In this document: positions 35,890-44,700 of the stretch, piece by piece
Numbering within the stretch: position 1 is the stretch's first letter
How the letters are laid out: the number at the start of each line of letters is the position of its first letter
From: Hyphomicrobium methylovorum
GTDB lineage: Bacteria; Pseudomonadota; Alphaproteobacteria; Rhizobiales; Hyphomicrobiaceae
DNA: 64,000 bases
Assembly (NCBI RefSeq): GCF_013626205.1
Contig: NZ_QHJE01000001.1
Coordinates: 992,001 to 1,056,000 of the forward strand
Direction of reading: 5' to 3'
Translations under genes and position numbers: made by a program
Notes under the pieces: model-generated
Database searches by the model: none
Told to the model about the DNA's origin: nothing
What the model saw: only the letters and a program-made list of their open reading frames with translations

Positions 35890-36867
35890 CTAGTTGGGTT
35901 TGACGGCGACGCCCCAAGGCAGGCGACCGACGGGAACAGACTTTTCCGCCTTCTGCGTCGCGATATCGATGACGGAAAGATCATTCGTCATGCCGTTGGC
36001 GACGTACATCTTCGTACCGTCCGGCTTTATCTCAAGATGCCAGGGTCGCTGACCAACCAAGATGTAGCTCTTGACCTCGTGCGTCGCGGCGTCGACCACG
36101 GCCACACGGTTTGACGGGCCTAATGCGACGAATGCCGTCTTTCCGTCCAGCGTGAAGCGAATACCGATCGGTTGCATAAGCTCGGGACGCACGCCGGGAA
36201 CATCGAACGTCAACTTCTTCTTTGTTTCATACGTCTTGGTGTCGATGACTGCGACCGTGCCGCCGACCTCGGCCGAGACCCATACTTCGCTTCCGTCCTT
36301 GCTGAAGGTGGCCTCGCGCGGGCGGGTATCGACGAGAATATTCGCCAAAACCTTGTTCGTCTTTGCGTCGATGAAGTGCGCCATGCTCGTCTGTTCCGAC
36401 GTATTGACGACGAGCGTATCGTCTGGCGAAACCGCCATTCCCTCCGGCTCCACGCCGACCGATATCTCGGTGATCGCCTGCCCCGACGATCTATCCATCA
36501 CCGTTACCAGACTATCGTCTTCGTTCGCGACGTAGATGCGATCGCCTTTGTGGTTGATTGCCAGCAACTCTGGGTCAGGACCTGATGCGGCGAATGATTT
36601 GACGACCTCTAGTTTCTCTGTGTCGATGACGTCGAGACGGTTGTCATCTCCAATGCAGACAATCAGTTCCTTGTAGTCGGGCGTAAGTGCGAGACCGCGC
36701 GGTCGCTTGCCCGTGGGAATCGTCTTGATGATCTTCAGCGTCTCGCTATCGACAACGGTCACTGTGTTGTCGCGTTCATTGGACACAAAAATTTTGTCGG
36801 CGAAGGCTGGCGCCGCGGCGCATAACAGGAGCGTGGCGGCACTCGCGCGCGTCAAACATTTGAGCAT
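35890..36867 (-). CDS. YVTN beta-propeller protein of PQQ-dependent catabolism
   Basis: A 325-residue periplasmic protein with a signal peptide (residues 1-23, ...AAPAFA-DK) and repeated beta-propeller units of the type ISNERDNTVTVVDSETLKI..., VTNETD.. and VANGMTNDLSVIDIAT. Such proteins accompany PQQ-dependent alcohol dehydrogenases (the TIGR family of PQQ-catabolism-associated beta-propellers). It is the last of four co-directional genes after xoxF. Role in the pathway is not proven; it could aid PQQ or substrate handling. Confidence 0.85.
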   Translation of the reverse strand: MLKCLTRASAATLLLCAAAPAFADKIFVSNERDNTVTVVDSETLKIIKTIPTGKRPRGLALTPDYKELIVCIGDDNRLDVIDTEKLEVVKSFAASGPDPELLAINHKGDRIYVANEDDSLVTVMDRSSGQAITEISVGVEPEGMAVSPDDTLVVNTSEQTSMAHFIDAKTNKVLANILVDTRPREATFSKDGSEVWVSAEVGGTVAVIDTKTYETKKKLTFDVPGVRPELMQPIGIRFTLDGKTAFVALGPSNRVAVVDAATHEVKSYILVGQRPWHLEIKPDGTKMYVANGMTNDLSVIDIATQKAEKSVPVGRLPWGVAVKPN

Positions 36868-36889
36868 TCTCTAATCCTTTACGCTGCGA

Positions 36890-38092
36890 TCAACCTGGTA
36901 TCTTGCACGCGGACTCCGGCGCATCGACGCCGAGCGTGTCCGTCAAAAACTTCGGATGGAGAAACCCTTCCTGCGGCGACACCGAAACGAGGGATCGGGG
37001 GCCCGAAAGAATGATCGGCTGACGGAGCTGCCGATCCCAGGAGCGGAATGACAATCCCTGCCCTTTGAAACCGGCCACCTGAAATGGCTTCGACATGATG
37101 TACGCGCGCCAACCCGCGACATCTGTTTTCTGCGAGCGGGTCGCCGCTTCGCCGAACACGCGCACCGCCAGCCACGCCATGTAATCGCGTTCGGTCATCG
37201 CGCGTTTTGCCTTGGCGCGAAATCGCGTTTGCAATTGTACGCCGCCGTATTCTTCATAGACCGGAGACCACGCAACTGCCGTGAGGCCTTGCGTGCCTGC
37301 GACCGGCTTGGGGACAGATGTCCGCCACATCAGATAGTCGCCGAAGGTGTCCGGCGTGTCGGCGACGAAGACGATGTCATGCTGTGGTGGCGACTGCGTT
37401 CGCATCGGGATCTGTGTTTGAATTTGCTGATGCCCCGTCTCGGAGTTTCGATTGCCGGGATCGAAGGTGATCGTTCTCTCTTCGACGATCTTGCTGCCGA
37501 ACTTGGCCGCGGCTTGCTTCATGGCATCGGCATACGCGATGTCGTCCTTCGTATTGCCGCGCAGAAGAAACCATCGCGTCCAACGCTTCCAGGCCATGTA
37601 CTGAGCAAGCGCGTCGGCGCGCATGGCCCAGCTCGGCGCGACATGGAAAAGGTTGTGCCGACAATTTTTTCCACGCAAATCGTCATCGCTGGCGCGCGCG
37701 TTGATGATGATAGCGTCTCGGGCTTCGGGCAGATCTGTGATGCGGAGGAGCGCTTCCGGCTCCAGGTCTGCAACGATCAGGCGCGTCGTTTGAAGAAGAG
37801 CTTTTGCATCCGCCACAACGTCTCCGTCTTGCGGCGTGATTTTCTCCGTCAGGCGATAGGACTGCCCGAGGAATTTCCCGGTCGCGCTGTTGTCGCTTAT
37901 GCCGAGCCGGGCGCCTTGAGTACCTTGATCAGATACTAGCGGCTCGACGAGCGAGATCGGTAATGGCTCGGGATATTCATAGCCGAGGTAACCGATTTCG
38001 ACGTTGAGAGTGCTTGGTGACGGCGCCGGTTCCGCACTGGCCGCAGAGATCACAGCAATCGACAACAGCCAGGCGAGACGCCGCATGCGCAT
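36890..38092 (-). CDS. ABC-type substrate-binding protein of PQQ-dependent alcohol dehydrogenase system
   Basis: A 400-residue periplasmic binding protein with a signal peptide (about 1-20, ...AASA-EP). It begins VEIGYLGYEYPEPLP, like branched-chain amino acid or urea binding proteins, and its family (a PQQ-linked dehydrogenase-associated binding protein) is found beside quinoprotein genes. No ABC permease or ATPase is encoded next to it, so it may have another role. It lies 12 bases after the XoxJ-ankyrin gene, on the same strand. Confidence 0.82.
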   Translation of the reverse strand: MRMRRLAWLLSIAVISAASAEPAPSPSTLNVEIGYLGYEYPEPLPISLVEPLVSDQGTQGARLGISDNSATGKFLGQSYRLTEKITPQDGDVVADAKALLQTTRLIVADLEPEALLRITDLPEARDAIIINARASDDDLRGKNCRHNLFHVAPSWAMRADALAQYMAWKRWTRWFLLRGNTKDDIAYADAMKQAAAKFGSKIVEERTITFDPGNRNSETGHQQIQTQIPMRTQSPPQHDIVFVADTPDTFGDYLMWRTSVPKPVAGTQGLTAVAWSPVYEEYGGVQLQTRFRAKAKRAMTERDYMAWLAVRVFGEAATRSQKTDVAGWRAYIMSKPFQVAGFKGQGLSFRSWDRQLRQPIILSGPRSLVSVSPQEGFLHPKFLTDTLGVDAPESACKIPG

Positions 38093-38104
38093 GTTACGAA
38101 CTTC

Positions 38105-39916
38105 TCACTGCGTCGATTTCGGGCCACCGCCGGATGGCGCAGGCGTAGCACTTGTCAGGAATTTCAACGCGCCAATTGCAGTTTCATTGCCCGCCTCCTT
38201 GGCAATGTCGAGAGCGGTTTTTCCCTGCAAGGACGCTAATTTTGGATCTGCGCCTGCGCGCAGCAAGAGGCCGATCATCGGCGCATTGTTTTGCCCGGCG
38301 GCTATCATAAGCGCCGTTATACCTTCTTTGGTTTGCGCATTCGTGTTTGCGCCGCGCTTGATCAGATCTTCGGCAAGAGCAAGCGGCGTCGGACCGCGGG
38401 CAAGCTGGCTCAAACGTTGTTGCGGCTGAAGTTGCGTTGCGCACACCATCAGCGGCGTCAGCTTCTCCGGGCCGTGCGCAACATTGACCTGCACACCCGC
38501 CGCGAGCAGCGCCTGCGCAGCGAAGAACTTGCCTTCCGATAAGGCGATCTCAAGAGCCGTATATCCTTTTTCCGTTCCCTTCTCGAGATCGGCGCCGCGT
38601 TTTGCCAGCAGTTCAACAGACGGCACATGATTGACGTTGATTGCGTGCTGAAGCGCCGTCATACCGTCGTTGTCGATCGCATCAACGTTCGCACCTGCAT
38701 CGAGAAGGATTTGCATGAGGTCCGTGCGCCGGATGCTTGCGGCTGCACCCAACGGCAGCGCACCGAGCTGATCGGGCTTGTTCGCATCAGCGCCCTTCGA
38801 AATCAAAAATTTGATCCTCTCCGCGTCAGCGCCGACGATGGCGTTCATCAGCTCCGCGTTGACGTCGACGCCGTCCTTCAGCCAAGCCTCAAGGCGTGTA
38901 TTCGTCACGATCTGATCGGGCGTCGCATCGGCGCTGTGCTGATGTGTTTTCTGAACGGTCAGGTATCGATCTTCATAGGCTTGGCCTTGCCGCGCCTGAA
39001 TAACGCCATGTGATGGCAACGTACCTTCGACGATGCAATTCGAACATTGAACGAGCGGCACGCCGTAGTCCGCCAGGATTTTAGCGATCTCGTCCTTTGC
39101 ATCTTCCATCGCCATGTCGATCTTGAGCTTTACAACGACGTCTGTGTTCTGCACGCCCCATCCAATGGAGAATTCCAGCGGCGTATTATCGACAATCGTG
39201 TTGACGGTTTGGATCGTGAGCGGCGCGCCGTTCTTCTTCAGCCATCCGGCAAATGGTCCCCAAACGGCCGCCACATCTATAGCGCCATCCACGACACGCT
39301 GAACCTGACGCCACGGCTGCTGTTCCGGCTTGAGATCGGCTTGGACACTGATGATCTGCAGATCGACATTTTCTTTGATACCGTGCTCCGCCAGAACTTC
39401 TCGCATCGCCGACTGCTGAAACACGCCGACCTTGAGTTTCTGCAGCGCCGGGTCGTCCATGCTCTTGATGTCGATCCCCTTGTCCGACCGATATGCGAGG
39501 ACGTAGGTGGAGCGGTAGAGGGGCACGGACGTTAGGAGGTCGGGATAGTCGGTCGGCATTCCGAGCAGGACCTGGCATTCGTGATTGTCGAACGTCTCGC
39601 GCGTCAGTCCGCGTTCGATGTAGGGGCGCCAGAAGAACGATACGTCCACGCCGAGCTTGCGGCCGACGGCTTCTGCGATCTTGTTTTCGAAGCCTTCCCG
39701 CTTGTTATCAGAAAGCGGCATGTTACCGGGGTCTGCGCAAGCGACGAGATGCGAGAGCTTGTATTTCTTCGCCTCTTCCTTCGCGGCGGAAAGTTCGGCC
39801 GACGTCAATTGATTGAACGGCTTCGATTTCAGATAGCTCAGATCTCGCGCCGGTGCGGGAGAAGTATTCAGGACAAGCAATCCGACAAGCAGGAGAATTC
39901 GCACGCCACGCATCAT
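38105..39916 (-). CDS. xoxJ: XoxJ-like periplasmic binding protein fused to ankyrin repeats
   Basis: A 603-residue protein with a signal peptide (about 1-23). Residues 30-290 look like a solute-binding fold of the MxaJ/XoxJ group that helps mature methanol dehydrogenase (ACADPGNMPLSDNKREGFENKIAEAVGRKLG near 60-90; GVQNTDVVVKLKIDMAMED near 250). Residues about 355-590 are six to seven ankyrin repeats (e.g. GADANKPDQLGALPLGAA, GANVDAIDNDGMTALQHAI, GADLEKGTEKGYTALEIAL, GANTNAQTKEGITALMIAA). Ankyrin repeats bind proteins, so the fusion could hold XoxF, its cytochrome or another partner. Standard XoxJ lacks them. It follows xoxF by 138 bases on the same strand. Confidence 0.82.
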   Translation of the reverse strand: MMRGVRILLLVGLLVLNTSPAPARDLSYLKSKPFNQLTSAELSAAKEEAKKYKLSHLVACADPGNMPLSDNKREGFENKIAEAVGRKLGVDVSFFWRPYIERGLTRETFDNHECQVLLGMPTDYPDLLTSVPLYRSTYVLAYRSDKGIDIKSMDDPALQKLKVGVFQQSAMREVLAEHGIKENVDLQIISVQADLKPEQQPWRQVQRVVDGAIDVAAVWGPFAGWLKKNGAPLTIQTVNTIVDNTPLEFSIGWGVQNTDVVVKLKIDMAMEDAKDEIAKILADYGVPLVQCSNCIVEGTLPSHGVIQARQGQAYEDRYLTVQKTHQHSADATPDQIVTNTRLEAWLKDGVDVNAELMNAIVGADAERIKFLISKGADANKPDQLGALPLGAAASIRRTDLMQILLDAGANVDAIDNDGMTALQHAINVNHVPSVELLAKRGADLEKGTEKGYTALEIALSEGKFFAAQALLAAGVQVNVAHGPEKLTPLMVCATQLQPQQRLSQLARGPTPLALAEDLIKRGANTNAQTKEGITALMIAAGQNNAPMIGLLLRAGADPKLASLQGKTALDIAKEAGNETAIGALKFLTSATPAPSGGGPKSTQ

Positions 39917-40054
39917 TGGACCTCTGTTGGTCGTGTCGGCAGCGCGATTCAGTCCTCGCGCTCGGTGAAGTTCATTCGAGACTTCGAAAACGGAATTGGC
40001 GTCCGGGCCGTATGTGGTCCGGACGCCGTCTTCGTCTAGGGTTCTATTCGCGCC

Positions 40055-41953
40055 TTATGGGTAGACGCGGAAGGTGGTGAGCACGCCGCCCTGCGGGATC
40101 TTGTCGAGGCCGGCGGCTTTCGCCATCGCCGTCGCACCGATCGCGCCGAACTTGTCGTCCATATCAAGACCCGCGGTGACCGGGATGCCGATCCAGCCGC
40201 CTAGGCCCGCGAAGATGGAGATGTATTCCTTGCCTGCCACCTTCCATGCGATCGGATTGCCGATGATGCCCGACGCCAGCTTTCGTTCCCAAAGGATCTT
40301 GCCGGTGTTGCGATCGACGGCGCGGAACTGTCCGCCGTTCGAGCCATAGAACATCAGCCCGCCGTCCGTGTTGAGCGTTCCCGACCAGTTCGGATACGGA
40401 TCCGGAATTTCCCAATCGGTTTTGCCCGAGACGATGTCGAACTTCTTGATCTTACCGGTCACGCCCGGTTTCTCAGGATACATGTAGACGTTGGCGAAGA
40501 CGTACACCGTGCCCTGCTGGGTATGTGTGCGGTCTTGCGGTTCGTCTTCCATGCACCAGTTGTTGGTCGGGCAATAGAACTTGGTTGGATCTTTTGGATC
40601 GACCGAGCACGGCTGCTGGTCCTTGCCGCCCATTGCCGACGGGCATGCCTGGACATTGCGATGGCGCTCAAACGGTGAGTGCTCATAGACCTTGATCGGA
40701 CGGCCGGTTTTGAGATCGACCTTTTCGGCCCAGTTCACAGTCACGAACTTGTTGGCGCGCAGAAGCGTACCGTCATCGCGATTGAGAACGTAGTTGAAGC
40801 CGTTGCGATCGAAGTGAACGAGAATGTCCTGTTTTTTGCCGTCAATATCGACGTCGTCGACAAGGATATTTTCGTTGACACCATCGTAGTCCCATTGATC
40901 GAACGGCGTCATCTGGTAGGCCCAGGCGACCGTGCCATCTTCAACGTGGCGGGCGAAAATGGTCATAGACCACTTGTTGTCCCACTGACCGTTGTTGCAC
41001 TCGTCGTGGGTCTTGGCGCCGCAACGATACGACGGGCTCCAATGTCCGGGGTTGCCAGTCGACCAGTATACGAGTTTGCGTTTTGCATCGTAGCTGCCCC
41101 ACGCCCAGTAGGAACCGCCACCGATCTTCCACTCACCACCATTCGTTGTCGGATAGCTGCTGACGCCGATGTCATGGCCCGCTGTGCCGTATTCGGGATG
41201 GGCCTTGTTGGTTTCATTCGTCAGGCAGACGTCTTTGTCCGGGCCAGTCGAATGGCATTTCCAAACGACTTTACCCGTCTTGAGATCGTAAGCCGTCAAA
41301 CGGCCGCGCGCCGCGAATTCGTCGCCGCCGAAGCCGGCGATAACGAGGTTCTCAGCAACGAGCGTCGGGCCGGTGATCGTCTCGCCGCGTTCGGGATACG
41401 CGTGCTTGACGACCCAAACTTCTTTGCCCGTTGTCGCATCGAGCGCGATCACAAATCCGTCGAGCGTATGATAGATGACTTTGTTGTCGGCATAGTTGAC
41501 GCCACGATGAACCGTATCGCAGCAAGCGCGCGGAACGGCCGTCTCGTCGCGATCTGTCTTCTTGACGTAGTTCCAAACCTGAATCGGGTTATCCGGATCG
41601 GTGAGATCGAGCGCTTGAAGAATGTTGCACTGGGCCATGTTCGGGCAGCCGGATGAAAAGTACATCATCGGCTTGCCGTTATGGATGACCACGACAGGCT
41701 GGCCCTCATGCCCGCGTAGCGCCCCGGTCGACTGCTGCCACGCCATCTGCAGCTTATCGACGTTGTCCTTATTGATATCGGACAGTGGGGAGTGCCGCGT
41801 CAGTTTGTTGTCGCGACCCGGCGCTGGCCACAGATCCGGGTTCTTCACTGCCTGTTCGATCTGCTCATTGGCGAAGCTTGGCACGGCCACGGCGCCGCAC
41901 AGGAGCGCCACCGCAAGCCCGCCCGCCCACAGGAACGATTTCCTGAAGCTCAT
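40055..41953 (-). CDS. xoxF: Lanthanide-dependent PQQ methanol dehydrogenase XoxF
   Basis: A 632-residue periplasmic quinoprotein oxidising methanol (and perhaps formaldehyde) with PQQ and a rare-earth ion. It has a signal peptide (about 1-29, ...PSFA-NE), adjacent cysteines C144-C145 that form the ring disulfide over PQQ, and the WDYDGVN motif, where D355 and D357 give the extra carboxylate for lanthanide binding; calcium-type MxaF has Ala at the second position. Tryptophan-docking propeller repeats follow to the end. A strong ribosome binding site (GGAGAGGAA) supports ATG 41953. The sequence is longer than the usual XoxF5 and may belong to another clade (XoxF3 suspected). Confidence 0.93.
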   Translation of the reverse strand: MSFRKSFLWAGGLAVALLCGAVAVPSFANEQIEQAVKNPDLWPAPGRDNKLTRHSPLSDINKDNVDKLQMAWQQSTGALRGHEGQPVVVIHNGKPMMYFSSGCPNMAQCNILQALDLTDPDNPIQVWNYVKKTDRDETAVPRACCDTVHRGVNYADNKVIYHTLDGFVIALDATTGKEVWVVKHAYPERGETITGPTLVAENLVIAGFGGDEFAARGRLTAYDLKTGKVVWKCHSTGPDKDVCLTNETNKAHPEYGTAGHDIGVSSYPTTNGGEWKIGGGSYWAWGSYDAKRKLVYWSTGNPGHWSPSYRCGAKTHDECNNGQWDNKWSMTIFARHVEDGTVAWAYQMTPFDQWDYDGVNENILVDDVDIDGKKQDILVHFDRNGFNYVLNRDDGTLLRANKFVTVNWAEKVDLKTGRPIKVYEHSPFERHRNVQACPSAMGGKDQQPCSVDPKDPTKFYCPTNNWCMEDEPQDRTHTQQGTVYVFANVYMYPEKPGVTGKIKKFDIVSGKTDWEIPDPYPNWSGTLNTDGGLMFYGSNGGQFRAVDRNTGKILWERKLASGIIGNPIAWKVAGKEYISIFAGLGGWIGIPVTAGLDMDDKFGAIGATAMAKAAGLDKIPQGGVLTTFRVYP

Positions 41954-42836
41954 GGGATTTCCTCTCCATCGTTTTTGATACAAACGCTTGCCTTCGCCGC
42001 TGATGCTTGGGGCATCAGTTCGCGTTTAACCGCGGCCACGCAAACAAAGGCTATTGCGCTGTATCCATTGGCGGCATGCGAGTGCTCGTGAGCTTGTAAA
42101 ACAGCTTTGGAGCTCGCCTGACAAAGGTGCGGAGGGTGGTGTGAAATTCAGGAGGAAGTGCTTTCGCACCACCCCACCGCAAGCGTGGCAAGCGCGACCT
42201 TAGGTGCCAATTACCCACGCCTCCACGGGACGAATTCCCGATGTTTTTCGACGGTCTTCCCATAAAAATTCCGACCGGAGACGGATGCTCACGTCGTCAG
42301 CGCTTCGAGCTTCTTAGAGGCCACGTTCGTCTCGCACGAAGATGCAAGTCCGGGTTTCGTGTCGCCGAACGTAGTCGCGATAGCCTTAAGACGCAGACTG
42401 ACTGATCGGGATATTCGTATCGCGAAATCCCTCCGTATCAGTGAGCTCGTTTATCGAACTTTGGATCGCGGACTCACCGGCGCTTTTCGTCTACGAAAGC
42501 TGTGCCCTCTGTGAGACCCGATATCGTTGCTGGTATGGCTTGTTGTGGCTGTCCCGAGCCATGAGCGCGGTCGCCCCCTCCCCTGGCCGCGCGCTCAAGA
42601 ATTGCTCTCGTCAGTTAAATTCTGTGCTCGCAGTATATTTCGCACCGCAACCGGAAGGCATGTTCACGCGTCATTCAACTATTGGATGCAGGAATGATCC
42701 CCCCGCCCTGCTTGCGCCTTAGAGGGGGCGGAGTACGCAGGTGCGAAATGGACATTGATCGCAATCCATCACACGGTATGCCTGCCCTATCCCGTGGTGA
42801 CGCGGGGACACATCCCTCCAAGGTGTCTGCTGCGAC
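41954..42836. other. Long intergenic region upstream of xoxF
   Basis: About 880 bases between the divergent xoxF and the membrane sulfatase-fold gene. It should hold the xoxF promoter. It contains a small palindrome TGATGC/GCATCA (42000-42018) just before xoxF, and a long inverted repeat (next entry). I find no gene with a recognisable family in it. Confidence 0.5.
42134..42174. promoter_or_regulatory. Inverted repeat upstream of xoxF
   Basis: GGGTGGTGTGAAA (42134-42146) pairs with TTTCGCACCACCC (42162-42174) over 13 positions with one G-T pair and a 15-base loop. It lies about 180 bases before the xoxF start, on its 5' side. It could be part of a leader RNA or a protein site; there is no T-tract. 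Confidence 0.4.
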
Positions 42837-44567
42837 ATGACCACAGAACTTATCGGCACTCCCGAAAAAGGTCCGATACTGCGCGCTGACAAGAGCGCAG
42901 CGGGTACACTTTCGCAGGCGAACATCCGGTACGCGACGATCGCGATCGCGCTCGCGCTGGCCTACTATCACCTGCAGTACGAAGGCGCGCTGTACACACT
43001 GGTTTTCGCAAGCTCGATCACGACGGCGCTCGTTCTGGCGCTGACGTTTCTGTCTCGCCGGATGCTGTTTTCCATCACCCTCATCGGGTTGATGGTTTTC
43101 ACCATCGTCGTCGCGGCGAGCGTCAAGCACCATTACCTTGAGATGGTGCTGCATGCGTACGACGTCGTCTTCTATATGACTTCGTGGTCGACGATCGTCT
43201 TTCTCTGGAGCAGCCAAAAGGTGATGCTGCTCGCGCTCGTGGGTATGCTGGCGCTCAGCGTGGTTGCCGGGATCGTGCTTTGGCGTGCCGACACTTCGCG
43301 CGTTCCCAGACGGATCAGCGCAGTTCTTTTTATTCTCTGCATCGCTGCTGCGGCATGGGCCAACAACGGCAAGGGCGAGCGGAAAAACACGCTCTTCTAT
43401 TGGGACAATCTCTATCTTTCGTCGTTCTATGCGTCATGGTCTGAAACGGCTGAGACGCTATGGAAAGGGCAGTTGCTCGACGCGGCGCGCTCGCAATCGA
43501 TGCCGCCCTTCAGCATTGCCGGTTGCGAACTTACTGAGAAGCCGCCGCATATCATTCTGATTCATCAAGAGAGCGCGGTTCCGCCGTCGTTCTTCCCGCA
43601 GATCGACTACGATCACGCTCTCGACCCGTTCTTTCTTTCGTTCGATGGGCAATTGCACAAGCTGCGGGTGGAAACTTACGGCGGCGCATCGTGGCTGACG
43701 GAATTTTCCGTGCTGGCCGGTGTTTCGACCTATTCTTTCGGCGGAATGCGAACGTTCGTGCAATCGCTCATGCAGGGCAAGATTCACGACGCCGTTCCGC
43801 AGGTTCTGGCGCGCTGCGGTTACAAGAACAGCGTGTTCTATCCTGTGCCGCAGGCGTTCGTTTCAAACGGGCGCTTCTACTCGACGGTCGGGATGCCACA
43901 AATTTTCGATTACCGTGCGCAGGGTGCGAAGCGCTTCAATGAGCGAGATCAATTCTATTACAACAATGCGCTGAACGACATTGGGCGCAACCTTGCGGAG
44001 TCGAACAGTCCGATCTTCACGTTCGTCATCACGTCGGCAACGCACCTGCCGTACAACAATACGTTCGAACCCAACATGCAGGTTTCCGGCGGAGGGCCCG
44101 GCACCGATCCTGAGATGCACGAATACCTCCGGCGGCTCTCGCTGGCGCATATGGACTACGACGAATTTCGCGCCAATCTCGAAAAGCGCTTTCCGAACGA
44201 GCGCTTCCTGATCGTGCAATATGGCGACCACCAGCCGGTTGCGACGCGCACGCTCCTCGGCTTCGACGAAACGGCGTATGCCGAAGACATCAAATTGACG
44301 CCCGACAGTCCGGGAATGCTGACCTATTACTCGATCAACGGCGTGAATTATGATCCGCCGCCGATGCCGGCAATCGATACGCTGGAAGTGCCGTATCTTG
44401 GAACGGTGATGCTTCGTGCGGCGCGCATTCCCCTACCGGAAGCCTATCAGGAGCGGCTTCGCCTCATGGAGCTGTGTCAGGGTCGGTATTTCACCTGTTC
44501 GAAGTCTCAGTCGATCCTCAGCTTCCATCGCAGGCTGATGGACTCGGGATTGATCGAAGCCCGCTGA
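42837..44567 (+). CDS. LTA synthase/MdoB-like membrane phosphotransferase
   Basis: A 576-residue inner-membrane protein with about five transmembrane segments (residues 35-190) and a C-terminal alkaline-phosphatase-fold domain. Motifs: HIILIHQESAVPPSFFPQID near 235-254 (first metal region), ASWLTEFSVLAGVSTYSFGG near 282-301 where the usual Thr nucleophile lies, and the C-terminal QYGDHQPVATRT. Such proteins transfer phosphoglycerol or similar groups to glycans outside the cell membrane; a role in periplasmic glucan or surface glycan modification is inferred. It is the first of a second glycan-related block. Confidence 0.75.
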   Translation: MTTELIGTPEKGPILRADKSAAGTLSQANIRYATIAIALALAYYHLQYEGALYTLVFASSITTALVLALTFLSRRMLFSITLIGLMVFTIVVAASVKHHYLEMVLHAYDVVFYMTSWSTIVFLWSSQKVMLLALVGMLALSVVAGIVLWRADTSRVPRRISAVLFILCIAAAAWANNGKGERKNTLFYWDNLYLSSFYASWSETAETLWKGQLLDAARSQSMPPFSIAGCELTEKPPHIILIHQESAVPPSFFPQIDYDHALDPFFLSFDGQLHKLRVETYGGASWLTEFSVLAGVSTYSFGGMRTFVQSLMQGKIHDAVPQVLARCGYKNSVFYPVPQAFVSNGRFYSTVGMPQIFDYRAQGAKRFNERDQFYYNNALNDIGRNLAESNSPIFTFVITSATHLPYNNTFEPNMQVSGGGPGTDPEMHEYLRRLSLAHMDYDEFRANLEKRFPNERFLIVQYGDHQPVATRTLLGFDETAYAEDIKLTPDSPGMLTYYSINGVNYDPPPMPAIDTLEVPYLGTVMLRAARIPLPEAYQERLRLMELCQGRYFTCSKSQSILSFHRRLMDSGLIEAR

Positions 44568-44700
44568 CGCTTCACTTTCGAATGGCCTATGAGCGCCTCT
44601 GACAGCCCCATGCAGGCTTGCCGGTGTAGACGCGGATAATCGCGCGGACCGACTCACGGCCGGTCGACTCGCGCGCGCCGCAACGGTGCCGGAGGACCAC

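Noticed and set aside
42441-42722. 93-codon frame upstream of the membrane phosphotransferase gene
   Set aside because: Cys/Trp-rich with no protein-like pattern and no ribosome site.
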